NCBI GenBank assembly: GCA_902521675.1
Contig: CABYSP010000011.1
Coordinates: 1-35,209 of the forward strand
Source: an uncultured Pelagibacteraceae bacterium
GTDB lineage: Bacteria > Pseudomonadota > Alphaproteobacteria > Pelagibacterales > Pelagibacteraceae
Direction of reading: 5' to 3'
Length of the DNA stretch: 35,209 nucleotides
Of the stretch, positions 7,954 to 16,416 are shown piece after piece; positions within the stretch are counted from its first letter, which is position 1, and every line of letters begins with the position of its first letter. The notes under the pieces are model-generated. The model was not told where the DNA came from. It searched no databases and saw only the letters and a program-made list of their open reading frames with translations. The translations under genes were made by a program, and so were the position numbers.

Positions 7954-10034
7954 TAGAGGACTTCTCTTTTTCCAACATGATTAGCTTTACTAACTATACC
8001 GTCTGCTTCCATCATATCTATTATTCTAGCAGCTCTATTATAACCAATTTGAAGTTTTCTCTGTAAGAAAGATGTAGATGCTTTGCCTTCTGACTTAATA
8101 ATTTCTAATGCTTGGTTGTAGAGCTCATCTTTTTCTCCTTGATTCTGTGTATCACCAATTTCTTTTTCGTCTGCAAAGTTTAGTATTTCATCAACATAAT
8201 CTGGTTCTGCCTGAGATCTCAGAAAGCTGTTAATTTTTTCAATTTCATTGTCTGAAACAAACGGTGCGTGAATTCTCACAATTTTATTTGCTGACGACAT
8301 ATAAAGCATATCCCCTTTACCAAGTAATTGTTCTGCTCCCTGTTCACCAAGAATCGTTCTACTGTCTATCTTTGATGTGACTTGAAATGATATTCTGGTT
8401 GGGAAATTTGCTTTAATAGTTCCTGTTATTACGTCAACGCTAGGTCTTTGAGTTGCCATAATGATGTGAATTCCAGCTGCTCTAGCCATTTGCGATAATT
8501 TTTGAATATAATTTTCGATTTCTTTTCCAGCAACCAGCATAAGATCTGACATTTCATCAACTACAACAACAATATAAGGCATAGGCAATTTATGTTTTGC
8601 GTTATAACTGTCAATATTTCTTACACCCTCTTTGGTCATTAATCGATATCTACTTTCCATTTCTTTAACGACCCAACCGAGCACAGATGCAGCTTTTTTA
8701 GCTTCTGTAATTACAGGACATAATAAATGGGGTATTCCTTCGTATGTTGATAGCTCAAGCATTTTAGGATCAATAAGTATGAATTTACATTTATCAGGTG
8801 TATGTCTGTATAGAATGGAAAGAATGATTGTATTAATACAAACTGATTTTCCTGATCCTGTTGTTCCAGCTATTAACAAGTGAGGCATAGAAGATAAATC
8901 TCCAATAATAGGTGTGCCTGAAATACTCTTCCCTAGCGCGATAGGTAACTTTATATCTCTTTTTTTAAAATCAGGATTATTTAATATTTCACTTAGATAT
9001 ACATTTTCTCTCGAATTATTTGGAAGTTCAATTCCTACTGTATTGCTGCCTGGAATAGTAGCAATTCTAGCTGACTCAGAACTAGTATTTCTTGCTATAT
9101 CATCTGATAGGTTAATTATTTTAGATACTTTTACTCCAGCAGCAGGCTCAAATTCGTTTAAAGTGACAACAGGTCCATGACTTATTTTTTTAATATTACC
9201 ATTAACCCCAAAGTCCAATAATATTTTTTCTAAAAACTCTGGATCATGAGTACCATTTTTATTTAAATCATTTCTTTCAGATTTACTTGGAGATTTTAAC
9301 AAATCTATACTTGGCAATTTAAATTTAATTTTGTTATCAATTTTATTTTCTGCTTTTATGAACGGCAAATCTTCTTGAATGATATTCTTTATCTCTTCTT
9401 GTGGAATGTATTCGTTAATGATTTCATTTTTGTTTGTATAATTTTTTTTCTTATTAAAAAATAAATTAAAAATTTTCTTAATTAATAAATAAAATTTAAT
9501 TGGGTTGAAGTTAATACTTACTAAAAATAAAAAAAGAATTAAAAGAATTAATAAATAGTAGGATATTTCTTGATTTAATTGAATTAATGAGCTTAAAAAA
9601 GATTGATTTAAATAAATACCAACAAATCCACCGTTCCCATTAATATATAGAGTATATGCTTCAGAATAAAAGTAAGTTAAAAAAAGAGTTCCAAATACAG
9701 AGTATAAAATACTAAAAAAAATATTTTCAATTATTAAAAAAAGTTCTTTAATTCTTATTATATTAATACCACTTACGATTAATGTTATAGAAATTAGATA
9801 GGCTATAAGCCCCACGGATTGTAAAAATAAATCTGCTAAAAAACTTCCATGAAAACCAAATAAGTTCTTAATTTCTGTATTTTCTGGTAATATAAAATTT
9901 GGATCTTCGGGAGAATAAGATGATAATGATATAAATAGTATTATTCCAGATATAAAAATCGAAAAACCAAATATTTCAGCAAGTCTTTTATAAAAAAAAT
10001 ACAGTAAGAAAGTTAATGTTTTTTTAATATTCAT
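7953..10034 (-). CDS. ftsK: FtsK DNA translocase
   Basis: It encodes 693 residues, short for FtsK because the linker is reduced. The N-terminal part (to about residue 180) has four or five membrane helices and anchors it at the division septum. A poorly conserved charged linker (about 185-260) follows. The RecA-like motor has Walker A GTTGSGKS near 390 and Walker B VVVVDEMSDLMLV. The C-terminal gamma winged-helix domain (about 630-693, ASTSFLQRKLQIGYNRAARI) is the part that reads polar DNA motifs in this family. It pumps chromosome ends apart and helps resolve dimers. It is coupled to lolA downstream and divergent from the UbiH-like gene. Confidence 0.96.
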   Translation of the reverse strand: MNIKKTLTFLLYFFYKRLAEIFGFSIFISGIILFISLSSYSPEDPNFILPENTEIKNLFGFHGSFLADLFLQSVGLIAYLISITLIVSGINIIRIKELFLIIENIFFSILYSVFGTLFLTYFYSEAYTLYINGNGGFVGIYLNQSFLSSLIQLNQEISYYLLILLILFLFLVSINFNPIKFYLLIKKIFNLFFNKKKNYTNKNEIINEYIPQEEIKNIIQEDLPFIKAENKIDNKIKFKLPSIDLLKSPSKSERNDLNKNGTHDPEFLEKILLDFGVNGNIKKISHGPVVTLNEFEPAAGVKVSKIINLSDDIARNTSSESARIATIPGSNTVGIELPNNSRENVYLSEILNNPDFKKRDIKLPIALGKSISGTPIIGDLSSMPHLLIAGTTGSGKSVCINTIILSILYRHTPDKCKFILIDPKMLELSTYEGIPHLLCPVITEAKKAASVLGWVVKEMESRYRLMTKEGVRNIDSYNAKHKLPMPYIVVVVDEMSDLMLVAGKEIENYIQKLSQMARAAGIHIIMATQRPSVDVITGTIKANFPTRISFQVTSKIDSRTILGEQGAEQLLGKGDMLYMSSANKIVRIHAPFVSDNEIEKINSFLRSQAEPDYVDEILNFADEKEIGDTQNQGEKDELYNQALEIIKSEGKASTSFLQRKLQIGYNRAARIIDMMEADGIVSKANHVGKREVL

Positions 10035-10096
10035 TTATTTAAGTCGATATAATCACTTTGTATCATCTAATTTTTGTTGTTAAAATTAAAAATAAT

Positions 10097-11173
10097 ATGA
10101 GAGTTTGTATATTTGGATCTGGTTTATCAAGTTTAACTTTGGCAAAAGCATTAGTTAATCAAAAGATTTATGTCGATGTAATCGACAGAAAAAAAGTTGC
10201 AAATATAAATTATTCAAGAACTTTAGGTATTTCCAAGAGCAATGTCGATTTTTTTAATGATTATATTGTTGATATAAGAAAAAATATTTGGAAATTAAGA
10301 AAAATTGAAATTTTTACTGACAATCTAAAAAAAGAAAAATTATTAAATTTTGAAAATAATAATGAGCAGCTTTTTTCTATAGTTAAAAATCATGAAATTT
10401 ATGAAATTTTAGATAAAAGTTTATCTAACAATAAATATTTTAAAAAGATTTATTCTAGTAATACAATTTCTTATTTAAATAATTATGATTTAGCTATTAA
10501 TACTGATTACTTAAATCAAATAAATATTAAGTATTTTAATAAAAAAATTTCAAAAAAATACAATAGTTTTGCATTCACAACAATTATTAGACACAAAAAT
10601 ATTTTAAATAAAACTGCTGTTCAAATTTTTACAAAATATGGTCCCTTAGCCTTCTTGCCTATATCAAATAATGAAACATCAATTGTGTATTCTATTCATA
10701 ACTTAAAAAATAAAAATAAAATCAATGTTAAAGAATTGATCCAAAAATATAATTTTAAATATGATATTAAAAAAATTGAAAAAATAGAATCTTTTGAACT
10801 AAAATCTTTTTCATTAAGATCCTACTCACATGCTAATATACTTGCATTTGGAGATCTACTTCACAAAGTTCATCCTTTAGCTGGACAAGGTTTTAATATG
10901 ACAATACGAGATATTAAAATTTTGTTAGATATAATTAAAGAAAAAATAAATTTAGGTCTTCCATTAGATAGTTCTGTAAGTGATCAATTTGAAAAAAAAT
11001 TAAGACATAAAAATTTTATTTTTTCAAATAGTATTGATTTAATTCATGAATTCTTTAATTTTGAAAGAAAACTAAAGAGCAATATATTAAGTAAATCAGT
11101 AAAAGCATTGGGTAAAAATCCATCTGTAAATAAGCTGTTTACAAAGATTGCTGATAGAGGAGTTTTATTTTAA
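10097..11173 (+). CDS. UbiH/VisC-family FAD-dependent monooxygenase
   Basis: I start this 358-residue protein at the ATG at 10097, because MRVCIFGSGLSSLTLAKAL is the expected first beta strand and dinucleotide loop; an upstream ATG at 10058 only adds 13 unlikely residues. The second FAD motif is clear: ILAFGDLLHKVHPLAGQGFNMT, the GD...H..PL.GQG.N signature of ubiquinone-pathway hydroxylases (quoted in two overlapping parts here: GDLLHKVHPL and PLAGQGFNMT). It probably hydroxylates the ring of a ubiquinone precursor. The middle region is unusually divergent and A/T-rich and the protein is shorter than typical UbiH (about 390-410 residues). Which ring position it acts on cannot be told. Confidence 0.78.
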   Translation: MRVCIFGSGLSSLTLAKALVNQKIYVDVIDRKKVANINYSRTLGISKSNVDFFNDYIVDIRKNIWKLRKIEIFTDNLKKEKLLNFENNNEQLFSIVKNHEIYEILDKSLSNNKYFKKIYSSNTISYLNNYDLAINTDYLNQINIKYFNKKISKKYNSFAFTTIIRHKNILNKTAVQIFTKYGPLAFLPISNNETSIVYSIHNLKNKNKINVKELIQKYNFKYDIKKIEKIESFELKSFSLRSYSHANILAFGDLLHKVHPLAGQGFNMTIRDIKILLDIIKEKINLGLPLDSSVSDQFEKKLRHKNFIFSNSIDLIHEFFNFERKLKSNILSKSVKALGKNPSVNKLFTKIADRGVLF

Positions 11174-11818
11174 TTATTGAAGAGTAGTATTATTGAACTC
11201 GTCAAAAGTGTATGTGCTTAAAATTTCTGAAATTTTTTGTTTTCTAATATTCAAATTAACACTTTCTAATAAAATTTGTTTTTCCTCTAATGAAAAAGGA
11301 GATGCCATTGCTAATGCATTTATTGTTTCATCTAAACTTTGTTTTTCTAGTGATTTCCAATTAATTATAAAACCCTTTTTTTCAAACAAGGATTTTAGAC
11401 CTTTAAAAATCAGTTCAAGATCTGAAAATTTGATTTCTTCTTTTTGTTCTTCTAAGTCATTGTAATAATCACTAAAATCAACTTTAAGAGTCCTATATTT
11501 TTTATTATCTCTTATTTCTTCTAGATTTTTAAATCTAATTATCCCTCTTAATTCAATTAAAATTCTACCATCTTCAGTTTCTCTAAAAGTTGTTATTTTT
11601 CCAAGACATCCTACATCATGTAGAGATGGGATATTCGATTTATCGTTAGAAGTTTTAGGCTGTATCATCCCTATGAGTTTATCAGATTTCATAGCATCAT
11701 TAACCATATCTAGATATCTGGGCTCAAAGATATTTAAAGGAACTGTAGTTTTAGGAAAAATAATAAAATTACTTAATGGAAAAACAGGTATTTCTTTTGG
11801 TAAGTTTTTTTTTTGCAC
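11174..11818 (-). CDS. LON N-terminal (substrate-binding) domain protein
   Basis: It encodes 214 residues that match only the N-terminal PUA-like domain of Lon protease, with no ATPase or peptidase part. The start EIPVFPLSNFIIFPKTTVPL and NIFEPRYLDMVNDAM are typical, as are VGCLGKITTFRETEDGRILI and the RFKNLEE segment. Such stand-alone proteins are widespread in alphaproteobacteria and their role is not established; binding of unfolded protein is a guess from the Lon domain. Its stop codon directly abuts the stop of the convergent UbiH-like gene, with no base between them. Confidence 0.9.
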   Translation of the reverse strand: MQKKNLPKEIPVFPLSNFIIFPKTTVPLNIFEPRYLDMVNDAMKSDKLIGMIQPKTSNDKSNIPSLHDVGCLGKITTFRETEDGRILIELRGIIRFKNLEEIRDNKKYRTLKVDFSDYYNDLEEQKEEIKFSDLELIFKGLKSLFEKKGFIINWKSLEKQSLDETINALAMASPFSLEEKQILLESVNLNIRKQKISEILSTYTFDEFNNTTLQ

Positions 11819-11853
11819 TAATAAAATATAACATCAAATATATTTTTGTGAAT

Positions 11854-13509
11854 CTAATTATTTTCTAATTCATTCTTAATTAAAAAATTTATTTTATTTT
11901 CAAAATCGTTCGCAAAATTCTTATTATCAAATAAAGGACTATTAAGTGCGTCATTAAATACATTATCTCTTATTTCGCTTAAATAATCTAAATTATTACT
12001 TAGATAAATTGCTTTTGAAATATAATCATCTTCATTTTTGGCAACAAGATAATTAATTCCAAGATTTTTAATAATACTAGAACCACATCTTGAATTAAAA
12101 TTATAGCCTTCGATGGTTAGAACAGGTACACCTTTCCAAATTGCTTCAAATGTTGTTGTTACACCGTTATATGGAAAAGTATCTAGTGCAAGATCTATTT
12201 CATTATAATTATTTAAATGATCGTCAAATTTTTCAGTTCTAGGAATAAATTTAATTTGTTTTTTAATACCAATTTGTTCAAATTTTTTTATTAAAACATC
12301 AATATTTAAATTGGTAGAAGATTTTAATAATAACTTTGAATTACTAATTTTTTTTAAAATTGAACCCCATGTCTCAATAGTTTCATCAGATATTTTATTG
12401 AAATTATTAAATGATCCAAAAGTTATATATCCGTTTTTGGTAGCTGGCGTTAATAATTTAGCTCTCTCAAAATCAAATCCGATGTGTGTATTCCAAATAT
12501 TTTTTAATTTAATAACTTTTTCTGTATAATATTTTTCTTCATCATTAAAAATTAAATTTTCATCTGCAAAAATATAATCCATTTCTTTTAAACCTAAAGT
12601 GTTGCAATATCCTAGCCAAGAAATCTGAATTGGTGCAATTCTATTTTTAAATAAATTTATTCTGTTTTCACTTGTAAAACCCATCAGATCAAAGATTATG
12701 TCAATTTTTTTCTCTCTAATAAAATTTATAGCCTCCAAGTCATTTAAGTTTCTAATGTTAAACCAATCATTTAAATATTTTTTGTATTGATCTTTATATT
12801 CATCTCTTATTGAATTAGAAATTACATAAATTTCAAATTTATTTTTATTTATATTTTTTAAAACTGGTTTTAAGAAGTAGGTCACAGAATGGGCTTGATT
12901 AATATCAGAGGAAAAAAAAGCAATTTTTATTTTTCTTTTGATTATAGAATTATCTATTTTGATTTTTTTTGAATCAATAATTTTTATGTTTTGTGAAAAC
13001 TTTTTTGAATTTTCAAAATAATCTATTTGATTCCATTTTTTTTTAAAATTGTTAATATAGATGTATGAGCACCAATCATCAATAGATGATGGATAAAGAT
13101 CAATAATTTTTTCTAAAATTTTTATTCTTTCATTAGTTCTTAAACTAAATTGATAAATTCTCGATACACTTTTTAATAATTTAATATTTTCATCAAAATT
13201 ATCTTTAATCTCTGCATAATATTTTAATGATTCATCAATTAATAAAAAATCAGTGCTTACATTAATAAAGTTAGTAAGAGCCTCTATTCCAATATTAGAA
13301 TTTTTTTCACTTTCAAATGCTTTTCTAAAATCTTCTCTCGCAGATAATTTATCATTATTACTAATATTTTTTTTTGATAATTTACATATACCGAGTATGT
13401 GTAATAATTGTGCAGATTTAATTTTTTCTAAATTTTCTATTTTAAATATTAATTCTTCGTATTTTTTTTCTTGATAGAGTTTTTTATATAAATTTATATT
13501 TTTAGTCAT
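11854..13509 (-). CDS. OGT-like glycosyltransferase (GT41) with N-terminal TPR region
   Basis: It encodes 551 residues. The first ~190 residues are helical and TPR-like. The rest is a GT-B catalytic region related to O-GlcNAc transferase/SPINDLY. Matching blocks are FFSSDINQAHSVTYFLKPV (conserved His), DIIFDLMGFTSENRINLF, APIQISWLGYCNTLGLKEMD, ITFGSFNNFNKISDETIETW (the Lys of the nucleotide site), and LALDTFPYNGVTTTFEAIWK followed by GVPVLTIEG. The closing SPLFDNKNF is also shared with human OGT. Family members transfer a sugar to Ser/Thr of proteins, or act on flagellin or pilin in bacteria. It is divergent from a sulfotransferase across only 30 bases, and is visibly richer in A/T than the housekeeping genes. 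Confidence 0.88.
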   Translation of the reverse strand: MTKNINLYKKLYQEKKYEELIFKIENLEKIKSAQLLHILGICKLSKKNISNNDKLSAREDFRKAFESEKNSNIGIEALTNFINVSTDFLLIDESLKYYAEIKDNFDENIKLLKSVSRIYQFSLRTNERIKILEKIIDLYPSSIDDWCSYIYINNFKKKWNQIDYFENSKKFSQNIKIIDSKKIKIDNSIIKRKIKIAFFSSDINQAHSVTYFLKPVLKNINKNKFEIYVISNSIRDEYKDQYKKYLNDWFNIRNLNDLEAINFIREKKIDIIFDLMGFTSENRINLFKNRIAPIQISWLGYCNTLGLKEMDYIFADENLIFNDEEKYYTEKVIKLKNIWNTHIGFDFERAKLLTPATKNGYITFGSFNNFNKISDETIETWGSILKKISNSKLLLKSSTNLNIDVLIKKFEQIGIKKQIKFIPRTEKFDDHLNNYNEIDLALDTFPYNGVTTTFEAIWKGVPVLTIEGYNFNSRCGSSIIKNLGINYLVAKNEDDYISKAIYLSNNLDYLSEIRDNVFNDALNSPLFDNKNFANDFENKINFLIKNELENN

Positions 13510-13513
13510 TTTA

Positions 13514-13525
13514 TATTATATAATA
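13514..13525. promoter_or_regulatory. Palindromic, possibly bidirectional -10 element
   Basis: The 30 bases between the divergent glycosyltransferase and sulfotransferase genes contain a 12-base perfect palindrome, TATTATATAATA. It reads TATAAT on the plus strand at 13519-13524 and TATAAT on the minus strand at 13515-13520. The plus-strand start would fall near 13531, about nine bases before the sulfotransferase ATG. The minus-strand start would fall about at the glycosyltransferase ATG, giving a leaderless message. No good -35 hexamers are seen. This is pattern-based and A/T-rich DNA makes chance matches likely. Confidence 0.4.
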
Positions 13526-13539
13526 GATTAAGGTTTATA

Positions 13540-14391
13540 ATGATATTTTGGATTGCTTCATATCCTAAGAGTGGAAATACTTGGTTGAGAGCACTTTTAT
13601 CTGCTTATTACTATTCTAATGACGGTTTCTTTGATCAATTTTTGCTAAACAATATTGGTCAATTTCCCGAAAAAAAATATTTTTCTGAATTTAATTACAA
13701 CCCAAAAGTAGTAACAGATACCACTAAATTTTGGATTAAAGCACAAGAAAAAATTAATCAGGATAAAAAAATAAAATTTTTTAAAACACACAATTTTCTT
13801 GGTAAAATTAATAACAATAATTTTACTAATAAAAAAAATTCTGTCGGTGGTGTTTATATTGTGCGTGATCCTAGAAATGTTATTACCTCCTTAAAGAATC
13901 ATTTTGAGTTTAGTACAGATCAGGCTCTGAATTTTATGATTAGTGAAAAAAAATATATATATGATCGATTTAAAGATAACGATTATAGTGATTTTCAATT
14001 TTTAAGTTCTTGGGAGAAAAACTATAAATCTTGGAAAAATCAGAATAATTTTCCAGTTAAGATTATCAAATATGAAGATCTTTGTAACAAAACTTATGAA
14101 ATTTTTAGAGAAATAATTAAATTTGCAAACAAAACAATAAAATCAAAGGACCGTTTTAACGTTGAAAAAGCTAAAAATGCAGTTTCTTCAACTAGCTTCA
14201 ATAAAATGAAAAATATAGAAAATAAAGAAGGTTTTAAAGAGTCTGTGTTATCTAAATATAATAGTTCAAACAAAATTCCTTTTTTTCATTTAGGTCCAAA
14301 AAATAATTGGAAAAACACATATAATACTAATTATCAAAAAAAACTTAATTCTATATTTAATGAAAATTTACGAGAACTTAATTACATTTAA
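13540..14391 (+). CDS. PAPS-dependent sulfotransferase domain protein
   Basis: It encodes 283 residues. The 5'-phosphosulfate-binding loop YPKSGNTWLR is at residues 8-17, right at the N-terminus, and the 3'-phosphate-binding segment YIVRDPRNVITSLKNHF is at about 105-121. A potential catalytic basic residue lies in FFKTHNFLGK (His, about residue 87). These identify a cytosolic-type sulfotransferase that moves sulfate from PAPS to a hydroxyl or amino group. The acceptor is not readable; the flanking glycosyltransferases make a glycan or glycoprotein plausible. A 21-base gap separates it from the TPR/GT9-like gene, so the two are probably cotranscribed. Confidence 0.88.
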   Translation: MIFWIASYPKSGNTWLRALLSAYYYSNDGFFDQFLLNNIGQFPEKKYFSEFNYNPKVVTDTTKFWIKAQEKINQDKKIKFFKTHNFLGKINNNNFTNKKNSVGGVYIVRDPRNVITSLKNHFEFSTDQALNFMISEKKYIYDRFKDNDYSDFQFLSSWEKNYKSWKNQNNFPVKIIKYEDLCNKTYEIFREIIKFANKTIKSKDRFNVEKAKNAVSSTSFNKMKNIENKEGFKESVLSKYNSSNKIPFFHLGPKNNWKNTYNTNYQKKLNSIFNENLRELNYI

Positions 14392-14412
14392 TTTTATTAA
14401 AATTGCAATCTT

Positions 14413-16113
14413 ATGGATAAATACAAAATCATCTTAAAAAATATTGATAACAAAGATTTTGAAAAAGCAGAAAAAATTTGTAGTGAAATTAAAGATATAG
14501 AAAACGATTATATAGCTCTTAATTTATTAGGTCTAACCCAGATTAAACAAAATAAATATAATTTGGCTGAAAAAAATTTCACAAAATCATTAATGATTAA
14601 TGAAAATTTTGAGCCTTCCATAAAAAATTTATATTTACTTTATTTGATGAAAAAAAATATTTCCAAAATGCTTTTTTGTGCAAAAAAATTAGTAAATTTA
14701 AATAAAAACAAGGCTGATTATAATTATTATTTAGCTATGGCATTTGAATTAAATCATGCTTATGACGATGCGATTAATTTATACAAAAAAAGTATTGAAT
14801 TAAATTATCATCAAAAACAAAATGCATTGAATAATATTGGTAATATTTTATTAAGAAATAAAAAACCAGACGAGTCTTTAAGATATTTTCAGAAAGCTTT
14901 TGAATTAGATAAAGATAATATTTATATTATTCATAATTTATTATCAAATTATGCTGAGTTAAGGGATATTCCTCGACTTGAAATGAATTTACAAAAATTA
15001 AATTCGCTTGATAAAGATTCGCAAACATATTTTTATTATAAAGCTGAATTACTAATTTTAAAAAATGAAATAATTGATGCAAAAAAAATACTATTTAAAT
15101 ACTCAAATGATGTTCGTTTTGCTGTTAAATTAATTAATTTATATTTTATAATTGGTGATTATGAAAAAGGAAAAAAATTATTTTTTAAAACTAAAAATAA
15201 AATAGAGCAAAATCCAAATTATAATAATTTTCTAGCTACTACATTTCTTTATGAGGGAGATTTTGACAATGGCTGGAAGTATTATGATAATAGAAGGTCA
15301 AAAATTGACAGTAAATTTGATAATTTAAGAGAATGGCATGGAGAGCCAATATTAAATAAAAAAATTTTAGTTTTTAGTGAACAAGGAATTGGTGATACAA
15401 TTCAATTTTCTAAATATTTAATTCCTCTTTTAAAAATATCAAAAAATGTAACTTTCGTTATACAGGAAAGAATAATAAAAATTTTCAGAAAAGATATTGA
15501 TGGACTTATCATTAAAAAGAAACTGGATATAAATCAGAAAGATTATGATTTTAAAATTGATTTAGGTTCGCTAGTAAAATTTTTTTATAAGGAGAAAATA
15601 AATAATGCAATTTCATTATTTAAAATAAATAATAATAAAATTAAAGAATTAGTTAAAATTAAAAAATCAAAACTTAATGTTGGAATAGCCTGGTCTGGCT
15701 CGTTTTATGGACCCAACGAACCATATAGATCTATACCTCTAAAAAATTTAGAAAAATTATTTTCCCTAGATATAAATTTTTATTGTTTACAAAGCGAAAT
15801 ACGTAATTATGATTATGATTATTTTAGATCATTAAATATTGTTGATTGTAGTAATTTTGATTTAATTCAAATAGGTGAAATTATAAATAATTTAGATCTA
15901 GTTATAAGCACAGATACTTCTATTTTACATTTATCTGCTAGTCTTAACAAAGAAACGTGGGGTATACTGAATTTATACCCTGATTGGCGATGGAGTAAAT
16001 TCGAAAAATTTAATCCTTACAATTCATTAAAATTATTTAGACAAAGCAGATTTAATTATTGGAATGACATAATAGATGATATTTATAATAAATTAAAAAC
16101 TAAATTAGTTTAA
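14413..16113 (+). CDS. TPR protein with C-terminal GT9-like domain
   Basis: It encodes 566 residues. Residues about 1-280 are tetratricopeptide repeats (for example ALNLLGLTQIKQNKYNLAEK and ALNNIGNILLRNKKPDESLR). A linker DNGWKYYDNRRSKIDSKFDN leads into a C-terminal domain with VFSEQGIGDTIQFSKYLIPL, LNVGIAWSGSFYGPN, RSIPLKNLEKL and LDLVISTDTSILHLSASL, the pattern of heptosyltransferase-like (GT9-related) domains often found behind TPRs. The role is presumably sugar transfer to protein or surface glycan; the donor and acceptor are unknown. It follows the sulfotransferase closely. Its base composition is extremely A/T-rich, as in its two neighbours. Confidence 0.8.
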   Translation: MDKYKIILKNIDNKDFEKAEKICSEIKDIENDYIALNLLGLTQIKQNKYNLAEKNFTKSLMINENFEPSIKNLYLLYLMKKNISKMLFCAKKLVNLNKNKADYNYYLAMAFELNHAYDDAINLYKKSIELNYHQKQNALNNIGNILLRNKKPDESLRYFQKAFELDKDNIYIIHNLLSNYAELRDIPRLEMNLQKLNSLDKDSQTYFYYKAELLILKNEIIDAKKILFKYSNDVRFAVKLINLYFIIGDYEKGKKLFFKTKNKIEQNPNYNNFLATTFLYEGDFDNGWKYYDNRRSKIDSKFDNLREWHGEPILNKKILVFSEQGIGDTIQFSKYLIPLLKISKNVTFVIQERIIKIFRKDIDGLIIKKKLDINQKDYDFKIDLGSLVKFFYKEKINNAISLFKINNNKIKELVKIKKSKLNVGIAWSGSFYGPNEPYRSIPLKNLEKLFSLDINFYCLQSEIRNYDYDYFRSLNIVDCSNFDLIQIGEIINNLDLVISTDTSILHLSASLNKETWGILNLYPDWRWSKFEKFNPYNSLKLFRQSRFNYWNDIIDDIYNKLKTKLV

Positions 16114-16170
16114 TATTAATGCAATTTGAATTGGCCTTTGCGCATAATGTAGCTACTACCTCATTCAGTA

Positions 16171-16268
16171 AAAATAGTCACTTGCTTAATTTTTAAAAAG
16201 CTTCTATTTTCTATAATAATTTAAGAAGTGGGCATAGCTCAGTGGTAGAGCGTCTCGTTGCCAACGAG
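16171..16268 (+). repeat. Left copy of 98-base direct repeat (tRNA-Gly promoter and 5' half)
   Basis: This aligns without gaps to 17032-17129; I count 11 mismatches in 98 positions, all in the first 67, while the last 31 bases are identical. The left copy retains the promoter-like hexamers (TTGCTT at 16182-16187, TATTTT at 16205-16210, spacing 17), as does the right copy. The two copies lie 861 bases apart and bracket the pilin gene. The repeat ends exactly at the 3' side of the anticodon stem. Confidence 0.9.
16228..16268 (+). pseudogene. Truncated tRNA-Gly(GCC) copy, 5' half only
   Basis: This matches positions 1-41 of the intact tRNA-Gly at 17089: an acceptor 5' strand (GTGGGCA), the full D arm, and the anticodon arm with loop TTGCCAA (anticodon GCC). 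The variable loop, T arm and 3' acceptor strand are missing. After the anticodon stem the sequence reads GTAACCCA and then seven T. It cannot be a normal tRNA. CCCAT at 16273-16277 could pair with GTGGG at 16228-16232 to close a shorter structure, so an expressed small RNA is possible but unproven. Confidence 0.8.
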
Positions 16269-16391
16269 GTAACCCATTTTTTTATTTTTCTATTATTATC
16301 TATCTAATTGAATACTTTTTTTTAAAAATCTTTAAACGGGAACAGTAGGGGACACAGTGGGTGACTAAAACTTGCTGTTTAGCTGTGTAAC

Positions 16392-16415
16392 TAGGGTGAA
16401 GCCTTTGTTTTTCAT
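16392..16415 (-). repeat. Copy of the pilin gene 5' end, just after the pilin stop
   Basis: Read on the minus strand, these 24 bases match the first 24 bases of the pilin gene (16932-16909) at 23 positions; only the first base differs (ATG here, GTG in the pilin). It begins one base after the pilin stop codon. The reading frame gives MKNKGFTLVTQLNSKF and then a stop at 16367-16365, so the prepilin cleavage motif is kept but the helix is lost. It is a remnant of a second pilin gene or a recombination scar. Confidence 0.85.
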
Positions 16416-16416
16416 A

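Larger units (their letters stand above)
16114..16416. other. Gene-free stretch with tRNA and pilin remnants
   Basis: This interval has no convincing protein gene. It holds, in order: the left copy of a 98-base repeat carrying a tRNA-Gly promoter and 5' half (16171-16268), a T-run (16277-16283), a GGGACACAG repeat (16349-16357) also found at 17005-17013, and a 24-base copy of the pilin 5' end (16392-16415). It looks like a recombination or insertion boundary between the glycosylation genes and the pilin. Confidence 0.7.

Noticed and set aside
8632..9180. Two antisense frames of 83 and 88 residues inside ftsK.
   Set aside because: They lie opposite the conserved motor domain and have no recognisable features; shadows of ftsK.
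16119..16196. A 25-codon ORF (MQFELAFAHNVATTSFSKNS...) after the TPR/GT9-like gene.
   Set aside because: It is short, runs into the tRNA promoter repeat, and has no supporting feature.
16228..16283. Left tRNA-Gly copy as a functional glycine tRNA.
   Set aside because: The T arm and 3' acceptor strand are absent, so it cannot be a canonical tRNA; kept as a pseudogene and possible small RNA.
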